DNA of 41,507 nucleotides from Bacteroidales bacterium (GTDB lineage Bacteria > Bacteroidota > Bacteroidia > Bacteroidales > Muribaculaceae), in the NCBI GenBank assembly GCA_014800795.1, contig JAAVFL010000016.1:1-41507 (forward strand), written 5' to 3'. A program made the position numbers and the translations under genes. The number at the start of each line of letters is the position of its first letter. The stretch's first letter is position 1. Positions 27,753 through 37,848 of this stretch are shown here, piece by piece. The notes under the pieces were generated by a model. It was not told where the DNA came from. It worked only from the letters and a program-made list of their open reading frames with translations, and did no database searches.

Positions 27753-27784
27753 GTTGTGCGATAAGAAGGATTTAAGTATCTTTG
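27753..27784 (+). promoter_or_regulatory. Promoter of the second GH92 gene
   Basis: GTTG (27753-27756), 20 bases, TATCTTTG (27777-27784, exact -7 box). A start near 27791 favours the ATG at 27861 or 27822. Confidence 0.62.
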
Positions 27785-27860
27785 CAGTTGTTGCCGCAAC
27801 TTTTTGGGGTGACGGTATGATATGTTAATTATTAATTTATTTATCTGTAAGTATAAGCTA

Positions 27861-29897
27861 ATGAAGAAATTATTGGTAATACCGCTCGTCACTGCCATTA
27901 TCGGCGGGTCGCATGTATATGCCTCGACGGGCAGCGGTAAGGGTATGGAGAGCCCTCATGATTTTGTGAATCTCTTCATGGGAACGGCGGGGGATAACGG
28001 TCAGGTAACTCCATGTGCGAGCGCCCCTTTCGGAATGTTGAGTATAGGGCCTGACAGCAGGCCGCGTCAGCATTCAGGGTATGATTATTATATATCTGAT
28101 ATAAGCGGAATTTCTATAAACCGGCCCTCAGGTGTGGGATGTAGCGGTGGTGGTGGAAACATCAATATTCTCCCTGCGCCGCCTGATGCGCGTCTGAAGA
28201 TAGTGAAAGATACGGAGATTGCTGTTCCGGGATATTATAGCGTCACGCTTGATAACGATGTCAGGTGCGCGTTTACCACAACCGGTAATGTCGCTTTTGA
28301 AAGATATGCATATCCCTCGGATTCGGTTCCGGTCTTGACTGTGGATTTCGCATCATCGCTTATAGAGGGTGCTGAAGCGGAAATTACGGAGTTGACCGAC
28401 ACATCTGTCTCCGGTTGGCTTAGCTCAAAGAACGTTTGTTCTAACGGGCGATACCGGCTGTGGTTCGATTTCGTATCGTCAGTCCCGTTTACAGTAATGG
28501 GGCGTGATGGTGCGTGCCTTGTGTTATCTTTCGCATCTGCGAAAGATAACACTGTAGAGGTGAGAATAGCGGTTTCTCCGGTCTCGGGGGAAGCTGCGGA
28601 GGCGCTGATGAATCAGTGCAGCGACAAAAGCTTTGAAGATGTACGCAGCGCGACCCTTGCCGACTGGGACAGACAGCTCTCGATATTCGAAACCGAGGGT
28701 GGAAGCGCGGATGACAAAGTAATATTCTATACGTCGCTTTACAGGGTATTTTTGTCGCCGGCTGATGTTACATCGCCATCCGGAACGTATCTTGGAACCG
28801 ATAATGTCGTGTATGATGCAGACGGCCGGTCTGCCTATGGTTCATGGTCGCTTTGGGATACTTTCCGTACAAAATTCCCCCTTATAGCGGTTACTCATCC
28901 CGAACGGATGAGCGACATGTGTCAATCGTTGGTTCATTTATACCGGACCGGCAAAAAAAACTGGTCCACACCCTATGAGCCAACAATCAATGTGCGAACG
29001 GAGCATGCCGTAATCCTATTGCTCGATGCCTGGCGCAAAGGAATAACAGATTTCGATCTCCGGCCGGGATATGAGGGGATGAAACGTGAAGCGGCGGAGC
29101 TTTCTTTCGATAGTCCGGATCATAGGTTGGAGTCTGTTTATGACTTGTGGGCACTTGCGCAAATTGCTGATATAATTGGCGAACACGAAGATGCGGTAAT
29201 TTATGACGCGATGGCCGACAGTGTGTTCGATGCCACATGGAAAAACGAGTTCATGAATATCACTCCTCAATTCAAGGTGATGAAAAACAACGGGTTATAT
29301 CAGGGCTCAAGATGGCAGTACAGGTGGGCAGCCCCACAGTATGTGGACAAAATGATAGAATGGATAGGACGCGACAGTCTTTGCTCGCAGTTAAGCTATT
29401 TCTTCGACAATAATCTCTATAATCAGGGAAACGAGCCTGATATTCATGTTCCCTATCTTTTTAACAGGTTCGGGGCTCCGGAGCGAACGCAGGATATTGT
29501 GAGACGACTACTGACAGACGATACGATGGTTCATGTATACGGTGGTCAGGGAGAATATCCCGCGCCTTATGTAGGGCGTGCGTTTAAGAATGCACCGGAG
29601 GGATACAGTCCGGAAATGGATGAGGATGACGGTGCCATGAGCGCCTGGTATGTTTTCAGCTCCGCAGGGTTTTATCCGATGCTCGTTGGCAGTGATGTGT
29701 ATGAACTCACATCGCCTATCTTTGATAAGGTTACAATAAATCTTTCAAATGGGGAAAAACTCGTGATTAAAACGAAGGGGCGCAAGTCACCCGCGGACAT
29801 TGTGAAGTACGTGAAATTAAATGGTAAGAAACTTCCGGATATGCAACTTAAACACTCAGATATCGTTGCAGGAGGAACTCTGACATTCGTTTACTGA
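27861..29897 (+). CDS. Secreted GH92 family enzyme with Gln at the catalytic-acid position
   Basis: 678 residues from MKKLLVIPLVTAIIGG, a clear signal peptide; an ATG 13 codons upstream (27822) is less likely. The GH92 order is complete: DFVNLFMGTAGDNGQ, PFGMLSIGPDS, a GVGCSGGGGNINILPAP loop, NQGNEPDIHVPYLF, and DEDDGAMSAWYVFSSAGFY. In the motif that normally reads E-G-N-x-W-Q-Y this protein has YQGSRWQYRW, so the general acid Glu is Gln481. A Gln there is known from a GH92 that releases mannose from mannose-1-phospho-6-mannose, where the phosphate leaving group needs no acid. That activity is an inference here. The gene stands alone, with no transport or sensor partners. Confidence 0.92.
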   Translation: MKKLLVIPLVTAIIGGSHVYASTGSGKGMESPHDFVNLFMGTAGDNGQVTPCASAPFGMLSIGPDSRPRQHSGYDYYISDISGISINRPSGVGCSGGGGNINILPAPPDARLKIVKDTEIAVPGYYSVTLDNDVRCAFTTTGNVAFERYAYPSDSVPVLTVDFASSLIEGAEAEITELTDTSVSGWLSSKNVCSNGRYRLWFDFVSSVPFTVMGRDGACLVLSFASAKDNTVEVRIAVSPVSGEAAEALMNQCSDKSFEDVRSATLADWDRQLSIFETEGGSADDKVIFYTSLYRVFLSPADVTSPSGTYLGTDNVVYDADGRSAYGSWSLWDTFRTKFPLIAVTHPERMSDMCQSLVHLYRTGKKNWSTPYEPTINVRTEHAVILLLDAWRKGITDFDLRPGYEGMKREAAELSFDSPDHRLESVYDLWALAQIADIIGEHEDAVIYDAMADSVFDATWKNEFMNITPQFKVMKNNGLYQGSRWQYRWAAPQYVDKMIEWIGRDSLCSQLSYFFDNNLYNQGNEPDIHVPYLFNRFGAPERTQDIVRRLLTDDTMVHVYGGQGEYPAPYVGRAFKNAPEGYSPEMDEDDGAMSAWYVFSSAGFYPMLVGSDVYELTSPIFDKVTINLSNGEKLVIKTKGRKSPADIVKYVKLNGKKLPDMQLKHSDIVAGGTLTFVY

Positions 29898-29943
29898 TCG
29901 GAATCTCTCCCATTCTTTTCAGTGTGACTTCAGTATGATTTCA

Positions 29944-29998
29944 CCCAAAACCAAACCCGGCGTCGGATCTGTTATCCGACGCCGGGTTTGGTTTTGGG
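29944..29998. terminator. Perfect 25-bp bidirectional terminator
   Basis: 29944-29968 pairs perfectly with 29974-29998 around a 5-base loop, between convergent GH92 (ends 29897) and PpiC-type (ends 30007) genes. The outer pairs give T-rich ends on both strands. Confidence 0.85.
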
Positions 29999-30006
29999 GT
30001 ATTGGC

Positions 30007-31932
30007 TTATTTCGCTTTTTTCAGCACATTCTTTTTAACCTTTGCAGGATATTTCTTCTTGAGAGTGGCTATCCATTCTTCTTCAAGTTGGGTCTGGTAG
30101 TCGCCGGTGACCGCGCCACGAACATCTGCTGCATCTTCCGGGGCGTCAATCAGGCGGTCGCGGTATCCGAAATAAAATTTCCACTTACCTTTGGGTTCAG
30201 GCATTTCACCTCCGAATCCGAGGTAATCGGTTATGGCGTTTTCTCCCTTGGCTGCAATAACTTTCTCGATTTTCACATCTTTTCCGAATTCATTGCGGAG
30301 TTCTGTCGCCAGATTTTCATTTTCAATTGGTTGTAGGTCGAGGAAAGCTTTAGCTGCATGCATCAGCGAATCCGATGTCGCAAATACTACGAATCCCTTG
30401 TATTTAGGCGCTTCCCAGCGATATTTGTCACGATGGGTTTCGAAATATCTGTTGAGACCATCCTGATCTTGTTTTGCCTTGGACCAGACTTTACGATCGG
30501 CGACTTCAAAGAGAAGTATTCCGTCGCGATATTCATTAAGCAGATTACGGTATTCGGGATTTTCGAGTGCAAGTCTCTGGCGTTCCTGCTCAAGAGTAGC
30601 ATCATCAAGAGCGCTGTTCACACGGTTCTCAATGAGTGTGCAATAGCCTTCTGCATCAGGAACTTGAGTAACAGGAATCTCAGCCATTATATCAGACAGG
30701 GTGATTTCTGTTTCAGAAGTGGATGCAAGCGGTGTGTCTCTTGTGATGAATTGAGAGTAAAGCGCCGAGTCAATTCCTCCTGCGGCTCTAATTTCAGCTT
30801 TCACGGCATCAAGATTCTTTGTGTTCACGCGTGAGTTGAATTTTTTCTTCAACTGCTCCAGTTTGCGTGTGGCAGGCATCTGTCCGCGCTCATCATTGCT
30901 CATGGCTGTCTTTATCATCGGAGCTGCTTCATCATATGGCTCGATGCCTTTCCAGTCAAGACGCTTGATAATATGATAGCCATAGGAAGTCTTTATGGGC
31001 TTGGACACCTCTCCGTTTTTTAGAGCGAACGAAGCCGCTTCAAATTCCGGTACCATCTGGCCGGAGCCGAACCAATTGAGTTTGCCACCGTTTCGTTTCG
31101 AACCGGGATCCTCGCTTTCAGCTGTAGCAATGGCTTCGAAGTCGGCACCGTTTGCTATCAGGGTAGCGATTGAGTCTATCTGCGCTTTTTTTGCAGCTGC
31201 CTCTTCTTCGCTTAGCCCTTGTGTCAGTTTGAGTATATGCTCTACAAGAACTTTTCCTTGTGCCGGACGGCGACCGTTTAATTTGATGATATGCCATCCG
31301 AATGGTGTGGAGATTACTTCAGATATTCCTCCTACCGGCAAGCTGTATGCAGCTTCTTCAAAAGAATTGGGGAGGCGTCCGGCTGTTACGAATCCCATAT
31401 GGCCTCCGTTGCGTGGCGCCGTCCGGTCTATTGAAAAGCGTCGTGCAAGATCGGCGAAGTCTGCACCGTTAAGAATTGCTGTCCGGATAGAATCAAGACG
31501 CGCTTTCTGCTCTTGCGGATCAATTCCCTGTCCGCGGTTAGGGAGCATTATGTGGCTTACATCCACGTCCTCTTTCATCCGTTCGTATTGGGCCGCTATG
31601 AGGCTGTCTTCAACTTCCTGTGCGCGAAGGTAAGGTGCTGCAAGTTCGCGACGATAGCCGTCAAATTCATTCTGGAAAGCCTCGCTCTTGTCTATACCCT
31701 CGGCTTCGGCATCAGCTACCTTCTGCTTATAGGTGATAAACATGTCAAGATAACTGTCGATAGACTGGGGCGCCATCTGTTGGCTGTTGTTCTTGTGATA
31801 AAGATACTCAAACTCGCTGAGGGTCACAGGCTTGCCCGCTATCGTCATCAATACCGGATCGGATGTGCTTTTGGCAAGCATCATTCCCGACGATGCCACA
31901 AGCACAGCCAATGACAGAATGCTTTTTTTCAT
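30007..31932 (-). CDS. Periplasmic PpiC-type peptidyl-prolyl isomerase (SurA-like)
   Basis: A 641-residue secreted chaperone. Signal peptide about residues 1-20. A SurA-like N-terminal helical region (to about 115) is followed by two parvulin domains: the first with ADLARRFSIDRTAPRNGGHMG and STPFGWHIIKLNGR, the second with SEDPGSKRNGGKLNWF and KTSYGYHIIKRL. A long C-terminal helical part ends in a lysine-rich tail. Proteins of this type assist folding of outer-membrane proteins in the periplasm. It is monocistronic, with a terminator shared with the convergent GH92. A clear promoter is not seen upstream. Confidence 0.9.
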   Translation of the reverse strand: MKKSILSLAVLVASSGMMLAKSTSDPVLMTIAGKPVTLSEFEYLYHKNNSQQMAPQSIDSYLDMFITYKQKVADAEAEGIDKSEAFQNEFDGYRRELAAPYLRAQEVEDSLIAAQYERMKEDVDVSHIMLPNRGQGIDPQEQKARLDSIRTAILNGADFADLARRFSIDRTAPRNGGHMGFVTAGRLPNSFEEAAYSLPVGGISEVISTPFGWHIIKLNGRRPAQGKVLVEHILKLTQGLSEEEAAAKKAQIDSIATLIANGADFEAIATAESEDPGSKRNGGKLNWFGSGQMVPEFEAASFALKNGEVSKPIKTSYGYHIIKRLDWKGIEPYDEAAPMIKTAMSNDERGQMPATRKLEQLKKKFNSRVNTKNLDAVKAEIRAAGGIDSALYSQFITRDTPLASTSETEITLSDIMAEIPVTQVPDAEGYCTLIENRVNSALDDATLEQERQRLALENPEYRNLLNEYRDGILLFEVADRKVWSKAKQDQDGLNRYFETHRDKYRWEAPKYKGFVVFATSDSLMHAAKAFLDLQPIENENLATELRNEFGKDVKIEKVIAAKGENAITDYLGFGGEMPEPKGKWKFYFGYRDRLIDAPEDAADVRGAVTGDYQTQLEEEWIATLKKKYPAKVKKNVLKKAK

Positions 31933-32230
31933 GAGTTATTTAATATGAATAAATTACACGTATTTACTGCACCGGAATCATATTTCTCACAGAGCTATAC
32001 GGTTGCAGGAAATGCAAAATGTTGGTTTTGCTTCACTCTCTAAACGTTACAATTTTATTTTTATTATGATTCTCCCAAAGAAAAATAGATTACAGAGATG
32101 TTGTCTGTGGGAGAGCAGGATTATATGCCGTATTTTCCGTCAACTTATGAAGCTGTATTTAGATTAATCCGCCCTATGGTGGATTGATAAATTCAACATC
32201 ATAGGGCGGATTTATATTGAAAAAAAAGGT
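31933..32230. other. Intergenic region between PpiC-type gene and guaB
   Basis: No gene. It holds the guaB terminator (32167-32211) and an inverted repeat TCTCCCA/TGGGAGA (32071-32077 with 32108-32114) of unknown role. The promoter of the PpiC-type gene must lie here, but no TAnnTTTG box is convincing. Confidence 0.5.
32167..32211 (-). terminator. Terminator of guaB
   Basis: Stem ATCCGCCCTATG (32167-32178) with CATAGGGCGGAT (32200-32211), 20 bases past the guaB stop. Confidence 0.75.
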
Positions 32231-33724
<1,494 letters not shown>

Positions 33725-33758
33725 CTATGAAGCTGTGTTATGTCGATTTTATTGCATG

Positions 33759-33791
33759 CAAAGGTACAAATAAATTTCCGTATGGTTCAAA
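33759..33791 (-). promoter_or_regulatory. Promoter of guaB
   Basis: Minus strand TTTG (33791-33788), 21 bases, TACCTTTG (33766-33759); both boxes exact, about 45 bases before the ATG. Confidence 0.75.
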
Positions 33792-33964
33792 AAAAACGTT
33801 TACAATTTTCTTGCGTATAAGGTCGGCGGTTCTCTGGCGGGCGTTTCTGTGGAAAATTCAGGCAGAGTTTGAGGCATGCGTAAGTTTAGATCTTATATGT
33901 CGGATTGTCTCATGAAAAAATTATATAAATATGCCCGTTATATCTGGATTTTTGGCGCGTCTGA

Positions 33965-33996
33965 TTTGGGGGTGGTATGGGAAATGCTTAAATTTG
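33965..33996 (+). promoter_or_regulatory. Promoter of the hydrolase-ligase operon
   Basis: TTTG (33965-33968), 20 bases, TAAATTTG (33989-33996); both boxes exact, 28 bases before the TTG start at 34024. The remaining 33792-33964 stretch between the divergent promoters holds nothing I can name. Confidence 0.75.
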
Positions 33997-34023
33997 CAGT
34001 CCTATATAAAAGAGTAAACTGTA

Positions 34024-34800
34024 TTGGAAAAAGATATAACAATCGATGGTCAGCATCTGCACTATGAAGTGACGGGTAATGGTCCGGCATTATTGCTGAT
34101 GCATGGTTGGGGATGCTCGCTTACCACGGTCAGGAGTATTGCCCAGACGGCAGCCCGTACCCATACGGTGTATAACCTCGATCTGCCAGGCTTCGGTAGC
34201 TCGGCCGAGCCACCTGAGACATGGGGGGTAGAGGAATACTCTCACCTCGTAGAGGAGTTTATGAAAGCGGAGAATATCGAACGTCCGGTGCTGGCGGGTC
34301 ATAGTTTTGGAGGCCGGCTTGCCATTTATCTTTCTGCCCGGGGCCGGATACGTCCCGACAGTATCATTCTTATTGATGCAGCAGGTATCAAGCCTCGCCG
34401 TTCATTTAATTATTACCGTAAAGTATATGCTTTCAAGCTGTTGAAAAAGATAGCGCCTGTAATACTTGGATCTGAGAAGGGCGAACGGCTCATTAGAAGC
34501 GTCAGGGAAAAACGTGGTTCATCCGACTATTCACAGGCATCTCCTGTGATGCGCGCGGTGTTGAGCCGTACCGTTAATCAGGATCTGACCCCTCTTTTGA
34601 AAGATATTGATGTTCCTGCGTTGCTGATATGGGGTGAGAACGATACGGCGACCCCTATGCGTGACGCACGGTTGATGGAGAAAATAATACCCGATTGCGG
34701 TTTGGTTAGTTTTCCGGGGTGCGGGCATTATAGCTTCCTTGATAATCCCGTTCAGTTCGCGGCAGTCCTGCAATCGTTTCTCAGCTCAAGAAAAAAGTAA
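34024..34800 (+). CDS. Alpha/beta-fold hydrolase
   Basis: A 258-residue cytoplasmic hydrolase with an unusual TTG start at 34024; an in-frame stop lies three codons upstream and no ATG fits. The oxyanion HGWGCS, nucleophile elbow GHSFGG (Ser), acid WGENDTATP (Asp) and GCGHYSFLD (His) form a complete catalytic triad with a cap domain. The substrate is unknown. It is 21 bases ahead of a MurF-like ligase gene and probably in one operon with it and the D-Ala-D-Ala-ligase-like gene, which suggests a cell-wall precursor or ester-related role. Confidence 0.88.
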   Translation: MEKDITIDGQHLHYEVTGNGPALLLMHGWGCSLTTVRSIAQTAARTHTVYNLDLPGFGSSAEPPETWGVEEYSHLVEEFMKAENIERPVLAGHSFGGRLAIYLSARGRIRPDSIILIDAAGIKPRRSFNYYRKVYAFKLLKKIAPVILGSEKGERLIRSVREKRGSSDYSQASPVMRAVLSRTVNQDLTPLLKDIDVPALLIWGENDTATPMRDARLMEKIIPDCGLVSFPGCGHYSFLDNPVQFAAVLQSFLSSRKK

Positions 34801-34821
34801 CCTCCTGTTTAATCAGTTGTA

Positions 34822-36408
34822 ATGGAAAATCTAAATGTAATTTTCGGTTCTCTGCTTGTCGTTGTCTGTCTGTGCGATATGTGGACAGTCTTTGCACGGG
34901 ATCTGATGATGCTTCAGCAGAATTCGTATAGAAATGAAAGATATTACCGGTGGTTCTCCAATTCCGGTGAAAGTACCAATATGGGACGCGTATGCTGCTG
35001 CGTCGCATTATTGTTTCTTCTTGTGAACAAACTGCCGTTTTTCGCAGGTGCAATTATAGGTACGATGGTTGCAGTGTGGCAGTTCATCGTGCTTCTGCGG
35101 CGCAAATATAAGAAATCGCTTGTGTGGACGGCCAGAGCGCGCCGTATATTCTATGTTATGTGGATATTGGCTCTTATTCTTGCGGCGGTAGGTTTTTTAT
35201 TGTGGGGATTGAAAGGATGTTGCATGATCTTGTTACTTTTGTTAATGGTCTCTCCTGTAGTTCTGATTGGCGCAAATGATATACTGTTGCCCGTGGAGAA
35301 ACACATCAACAAAAAATATTATAACGAGGCTGCTTCGATCTTATCGTCCATGCCGGGTCTTAAGATAATCGGTATAACCGGAAGTTACGGCAAGACCTCG
35401 ACTAAACATTATCTTCACCGCATCCTTTCGGAACATTTCAACACAACGATGACCCCCGGAAGCTTTAATACAACAATGGGTGTCATAAGAACAGTGCGTG
35501 AATATTTACGTCCGTACGACGAAGTCTTTATCGTGGAGATGGGTGCGAAACAGACCGGCGATATTAAGGAAATCTGTGATTTGGTTCATCCGTCTGTAGG
35601 TATAATCACGGCGGTAGGCGAGCAACATCTGGAGTCGTTCAAGTCGATAGAAAATGTACAACGTACAAAATTCGAGCTTGCCGATGCTATCGGTAAAGAT
35701 GGATTCGTGGTTCTTAACAATGATTTTCCATATGTCGCCTCCAGAGATGTGTCTAATACTGAAGCTATACGTTACGGTGTAAATACGGCTGACGGAACAG
35801 ATTTCAGGGCCGTGGATATCGAGTATTCACCGTCAGGAACATCATTTGCGATTGTAGGGAACGGCGTGAGCGAACCTGTGGTATTACAAACGAAGTTGGT
35901 AGGTGAATGCAATGTATCGAATCTTCTGGCTGCAGTAATTGTAGCGTTGAAGCTGGGAGTACCCACAGAAAAAATAAAATATGCGGTAAGTCAGTTAGAG
36001 CAGGTTGAGCATAGGCTTAATATGAAACAGACACCGGCCGGTATCACGATTATAGACGATGCTTTCAATTCAAATCCAGCCGGCTCTAAGATGGCTCTTG
36101 ATGTCCTTGCAATGATGACCGGTGGCAAACGTATTGTGATTACTCCGGGAATGATTGAACTCGGCGACCTTCAGGAGACGGCAAACCGAGAGTTCGGACG
36201 CCACATAGCATCAAGCGCCGATGTGGCTATAATTGTCGGTCAGTATAATCGCGGGGCAATTCTCGCGGGTATAGCCGGTGGACCGATTAAGGAAGAGAAT
36301 ATACATGCGGTTGACAGTTTCACTGATGCTCAGGCACTCTTGCAGCGGATAGCTTCGAACGGAGACACTGTATTGTATGAGAATGATCTGCCTGATACAT
36401 TCAACTAA
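34822..36408 (+). CDS. Membrane-anchored MurF-like amino-acid ligase
   Basis: 528 residues. In place of the usual N-terminal UDP-MurNAc-binding domain there are about four to five hydrophobic segments (residues 1-20, 57-95, 108-155). The central Mur ligase domain has the P-loop GITGSYGKTSTK (Gly184 on) and HPSVGIITAVGEQHLESF. The C-terminal Mur domain carries EQVEHRLN, IIDDAFNSNPAGSKMAL and TPGMIELG, which are MurF-type motifs. It is predicted to add D-Ala-D-Ala or a related dipeptide to a lipid-bound or membrane-presented peptide stem. The substrate is inferred from the neighbouring ligase gene. It is not the standard soluble MurF. Confidence 0.85.
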   Translation: MENLNVIFGSLLVVVCLCDMWTVFARDLMMLQQNSYRNERYYRWFSNSGESTNMGRVCCCVALLFLLVNKLPFFAGAIIGTMVAVWQFIVLLRRKYKKSLVWTARARRIFYVMWILALILAAVGFLLWGLKGCCMILLLLLMVSPVVLIGANDILLPVEKHINKKYYNEAASILSSMPGLKIIGITGSYGKTSTKHYLHRILSEHFNTTMTPGSFNTTMGVIRTVREYLRPYDEVFIVEMGAKQTGDIKEICDLVHPSVGIITAVGEQHLESFKSIENVQRTKFELADAIGKDGFVVLNNDFPYVASRDVSNTEAIRYGVNTADGTDFRAVDIEYSPSGTSFAIVGNGVSEPVVLQTKLVGECNVSNLLAAVIVALKLGVPTEKIKYAVSQLEQVEHRLNMKQTPAGITIIDDAFNSNPAGSKMALDVLAMMTGGKRIVITPGMIELGDLQETANREFGRHIASSADVAIIVGQYNRGAILAGIAGGPIKEENIHAVDSFTDAQALLQRIASNGDTVLYENDLPDTFN

Positions 36409-36506
36409 GAAAATCTATCCGGTGATTATAGAATTTCCGTGTGTGGGGAATGTACGGGAGGGGACAAAAGTTATAGTAACGTAAAATCATAATAATTCAT
36501 ATTGAA

Positions 36507-37706
36507 GTGAAAACCAATATAGGAGTATTCTTCGGAGGACGTTCGACCGAACACGAGATCGCGATGATTTCCGCCAATCAGGCCATGGCTGCGATTGACA
36601 GAAATAAGTTTGATGTTACACCTGTATATGTGTCGAAGGATGGCAAATGGTTCACCGGCGATGCTCTGCTGGATATAAAGAATTATCGCGATATACCGTC
36701 GATGCTGAAACAATGCAAAGAGGTATACATGCGCCCGATATATGGCGATTATAATCTGTATCTTGTCAACCCTCAGGGACTTTTTAAAAATAAGAATATC
36801 GCATGCAAGCTGGATGTGGTGATTCCGGTGATGCACGGTGCCAATGGTGAGGACGGCACATTCGAGGGGCTGCTTGATTATATCGGTATCCCTTATGCCG
36901 GATGTGATACCCTTTCGTCTGCTAACGGAATGGATAAAATTACGATGAAGATGATACTGCGTGAGAATGGTATTCCAGTGGTAGATTACGTCTGGTTTAC
37001 AGACCGCCAGTGGTTCGCGGATAAAGATCGTCTCATTAATGAAGTTGAAAGCAATCTTGGTTATCCGGTGATAGTGAAGCCCGCTAATCTCGGATCATCG
37101 ATCGGTATCGGAGCCGCCCATAACCGTAAGGAACTTGAGGCAAAGGTTGAGGATGCCTCGCGGTATGCTTCCCGAATAATTGTGGAACATATGGTGGAGC
37201 AGCTTCAGGAGATAAATTGTTCGGTTTTGGGTGATTGTGATGAATTCCGGACATCAGTGCTTGAGGAACCGATCAAGTCTGAGGAGATTCTATCATATAC
37301 GGACAAGTATATGGGTGGGTCGAAAACCCCACGCGGCATGGCGGCATCTGCCAAGAAAATACCTGCCGAGCTTCCTGAAAACGAAACTGCTGAAATACGT
37401 CGGCTCGCAGGAGAGACATTCCGGGTATTGTCCTGTCATGGCGTTAGCCGTGTCGATGTGATTGTGGATCGTGAGACAAGAAATATATATGTAAATGAGA
37501 TCAATACGATTCCGGGATCACTTTCATTCTATTTGTGGGAAGCAACCGGTATAAGTTTTTCGTCTCTCATGGAAACACTTGTTGGACTTGCAGTTAAGCG
37601 CAATGACAGACGTAGACGCAAGGTGTTGACTTTCAATCAGAATATTTTTGCACTTGGAGGGGGTACAAAAGGTGTGAAGGGTGGTAAATTCGGTACAAAA
37701 CATTGA
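36507..37706 (+). CDS. D-alanine-D-alanine ligase family ATP-grasp enzyme
   Basis: 399 residues with a GTG start at 36507 (KTNIGVFFGGRSTEHEIA). Ddl motifs run in order: the N-terminal GGRSTEHE, PVMHGANGEDGTFEGLLDY.GIPYAG, the ATP-grasp KPANLGSSIGIG, a Y-x-D-K-Y loop (YTDKYMGGSK) and the metal site NEINTIPGSLSFYLWE. It is somewhat longer than classic Ddl and ends in a Gly/Lys tail (GGGTKGVKGGKFG). It likely joins two D-amino (or similar) acids for the MurF-like ligase upstream (98-base gap). A second canonical ddl may exist elsewhere in the genome. Confidence 0.87.
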   Translation: MKTNIGVFFGGRSTEHEIAMISANQAMAAIDRNKFDVTPVYVSKDGKWFTGDALLDIKNYRDIPSMLKQCKEVYMRPIYGDYNLYLVNPQGLFKNKNIACKLDVVIPVMHGANGEDGTFEGLLDYIGIPYAGCDTLSSANGMDKITMKMILRENGIPVVDYVWFTDRQWFADKDRLINEVESNLGYPVIVKPANLGSSIGIGAAHNRKELEAKVEDASRYASRIIVEHMVEQLQEINCSVLGDCDEFRTSVLEEPIKSEEILSYTDKYMGGSKTPRGMAASAKKIPAELPENETAEIRRLAGETFRVLSCHGVSRVDVIVDRETRNIYVNEINTIPGSLSFYLWEATGISFSSLMETLVGLAVKRNDRRRRKVLTFNQNIFALGGGTKGVKGGKFGTKH

Positions 37707-37742
37707 CACTACGGCTTACCGCGATCGGCTTCTTATAGATTG

Positions 37743-37774
37743 GTTGTAAATAAGCCGTAAAATTATTATCTTTG
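37743..37774 (+). promoter_or_regulatory. Promoter of ileS
   Basis: GTTG (37743-37746), 20 bases, TATCTTTG (37767-37774, exact). The roughly 65-base leader contains a small hairpin TCACCA/TGGTGA (37791-37807), but no T-box features are visible. Confidence 0.62.
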
Positions 37775-37848
37775 CACCCGTCACATAGGTTCACCATTTA
37801 TTGGTGACTTTAAATATGAAAATATAATTCCATCAACGAATCAGAAAG

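Noticed and set aside
37775-37848. Possible T-box or other aminoacyl-tRNA leader before ileS
   Set aside because: The leader is only about 65 bases with one small hairpin; no T-box core sequence or specifier loop is visible.
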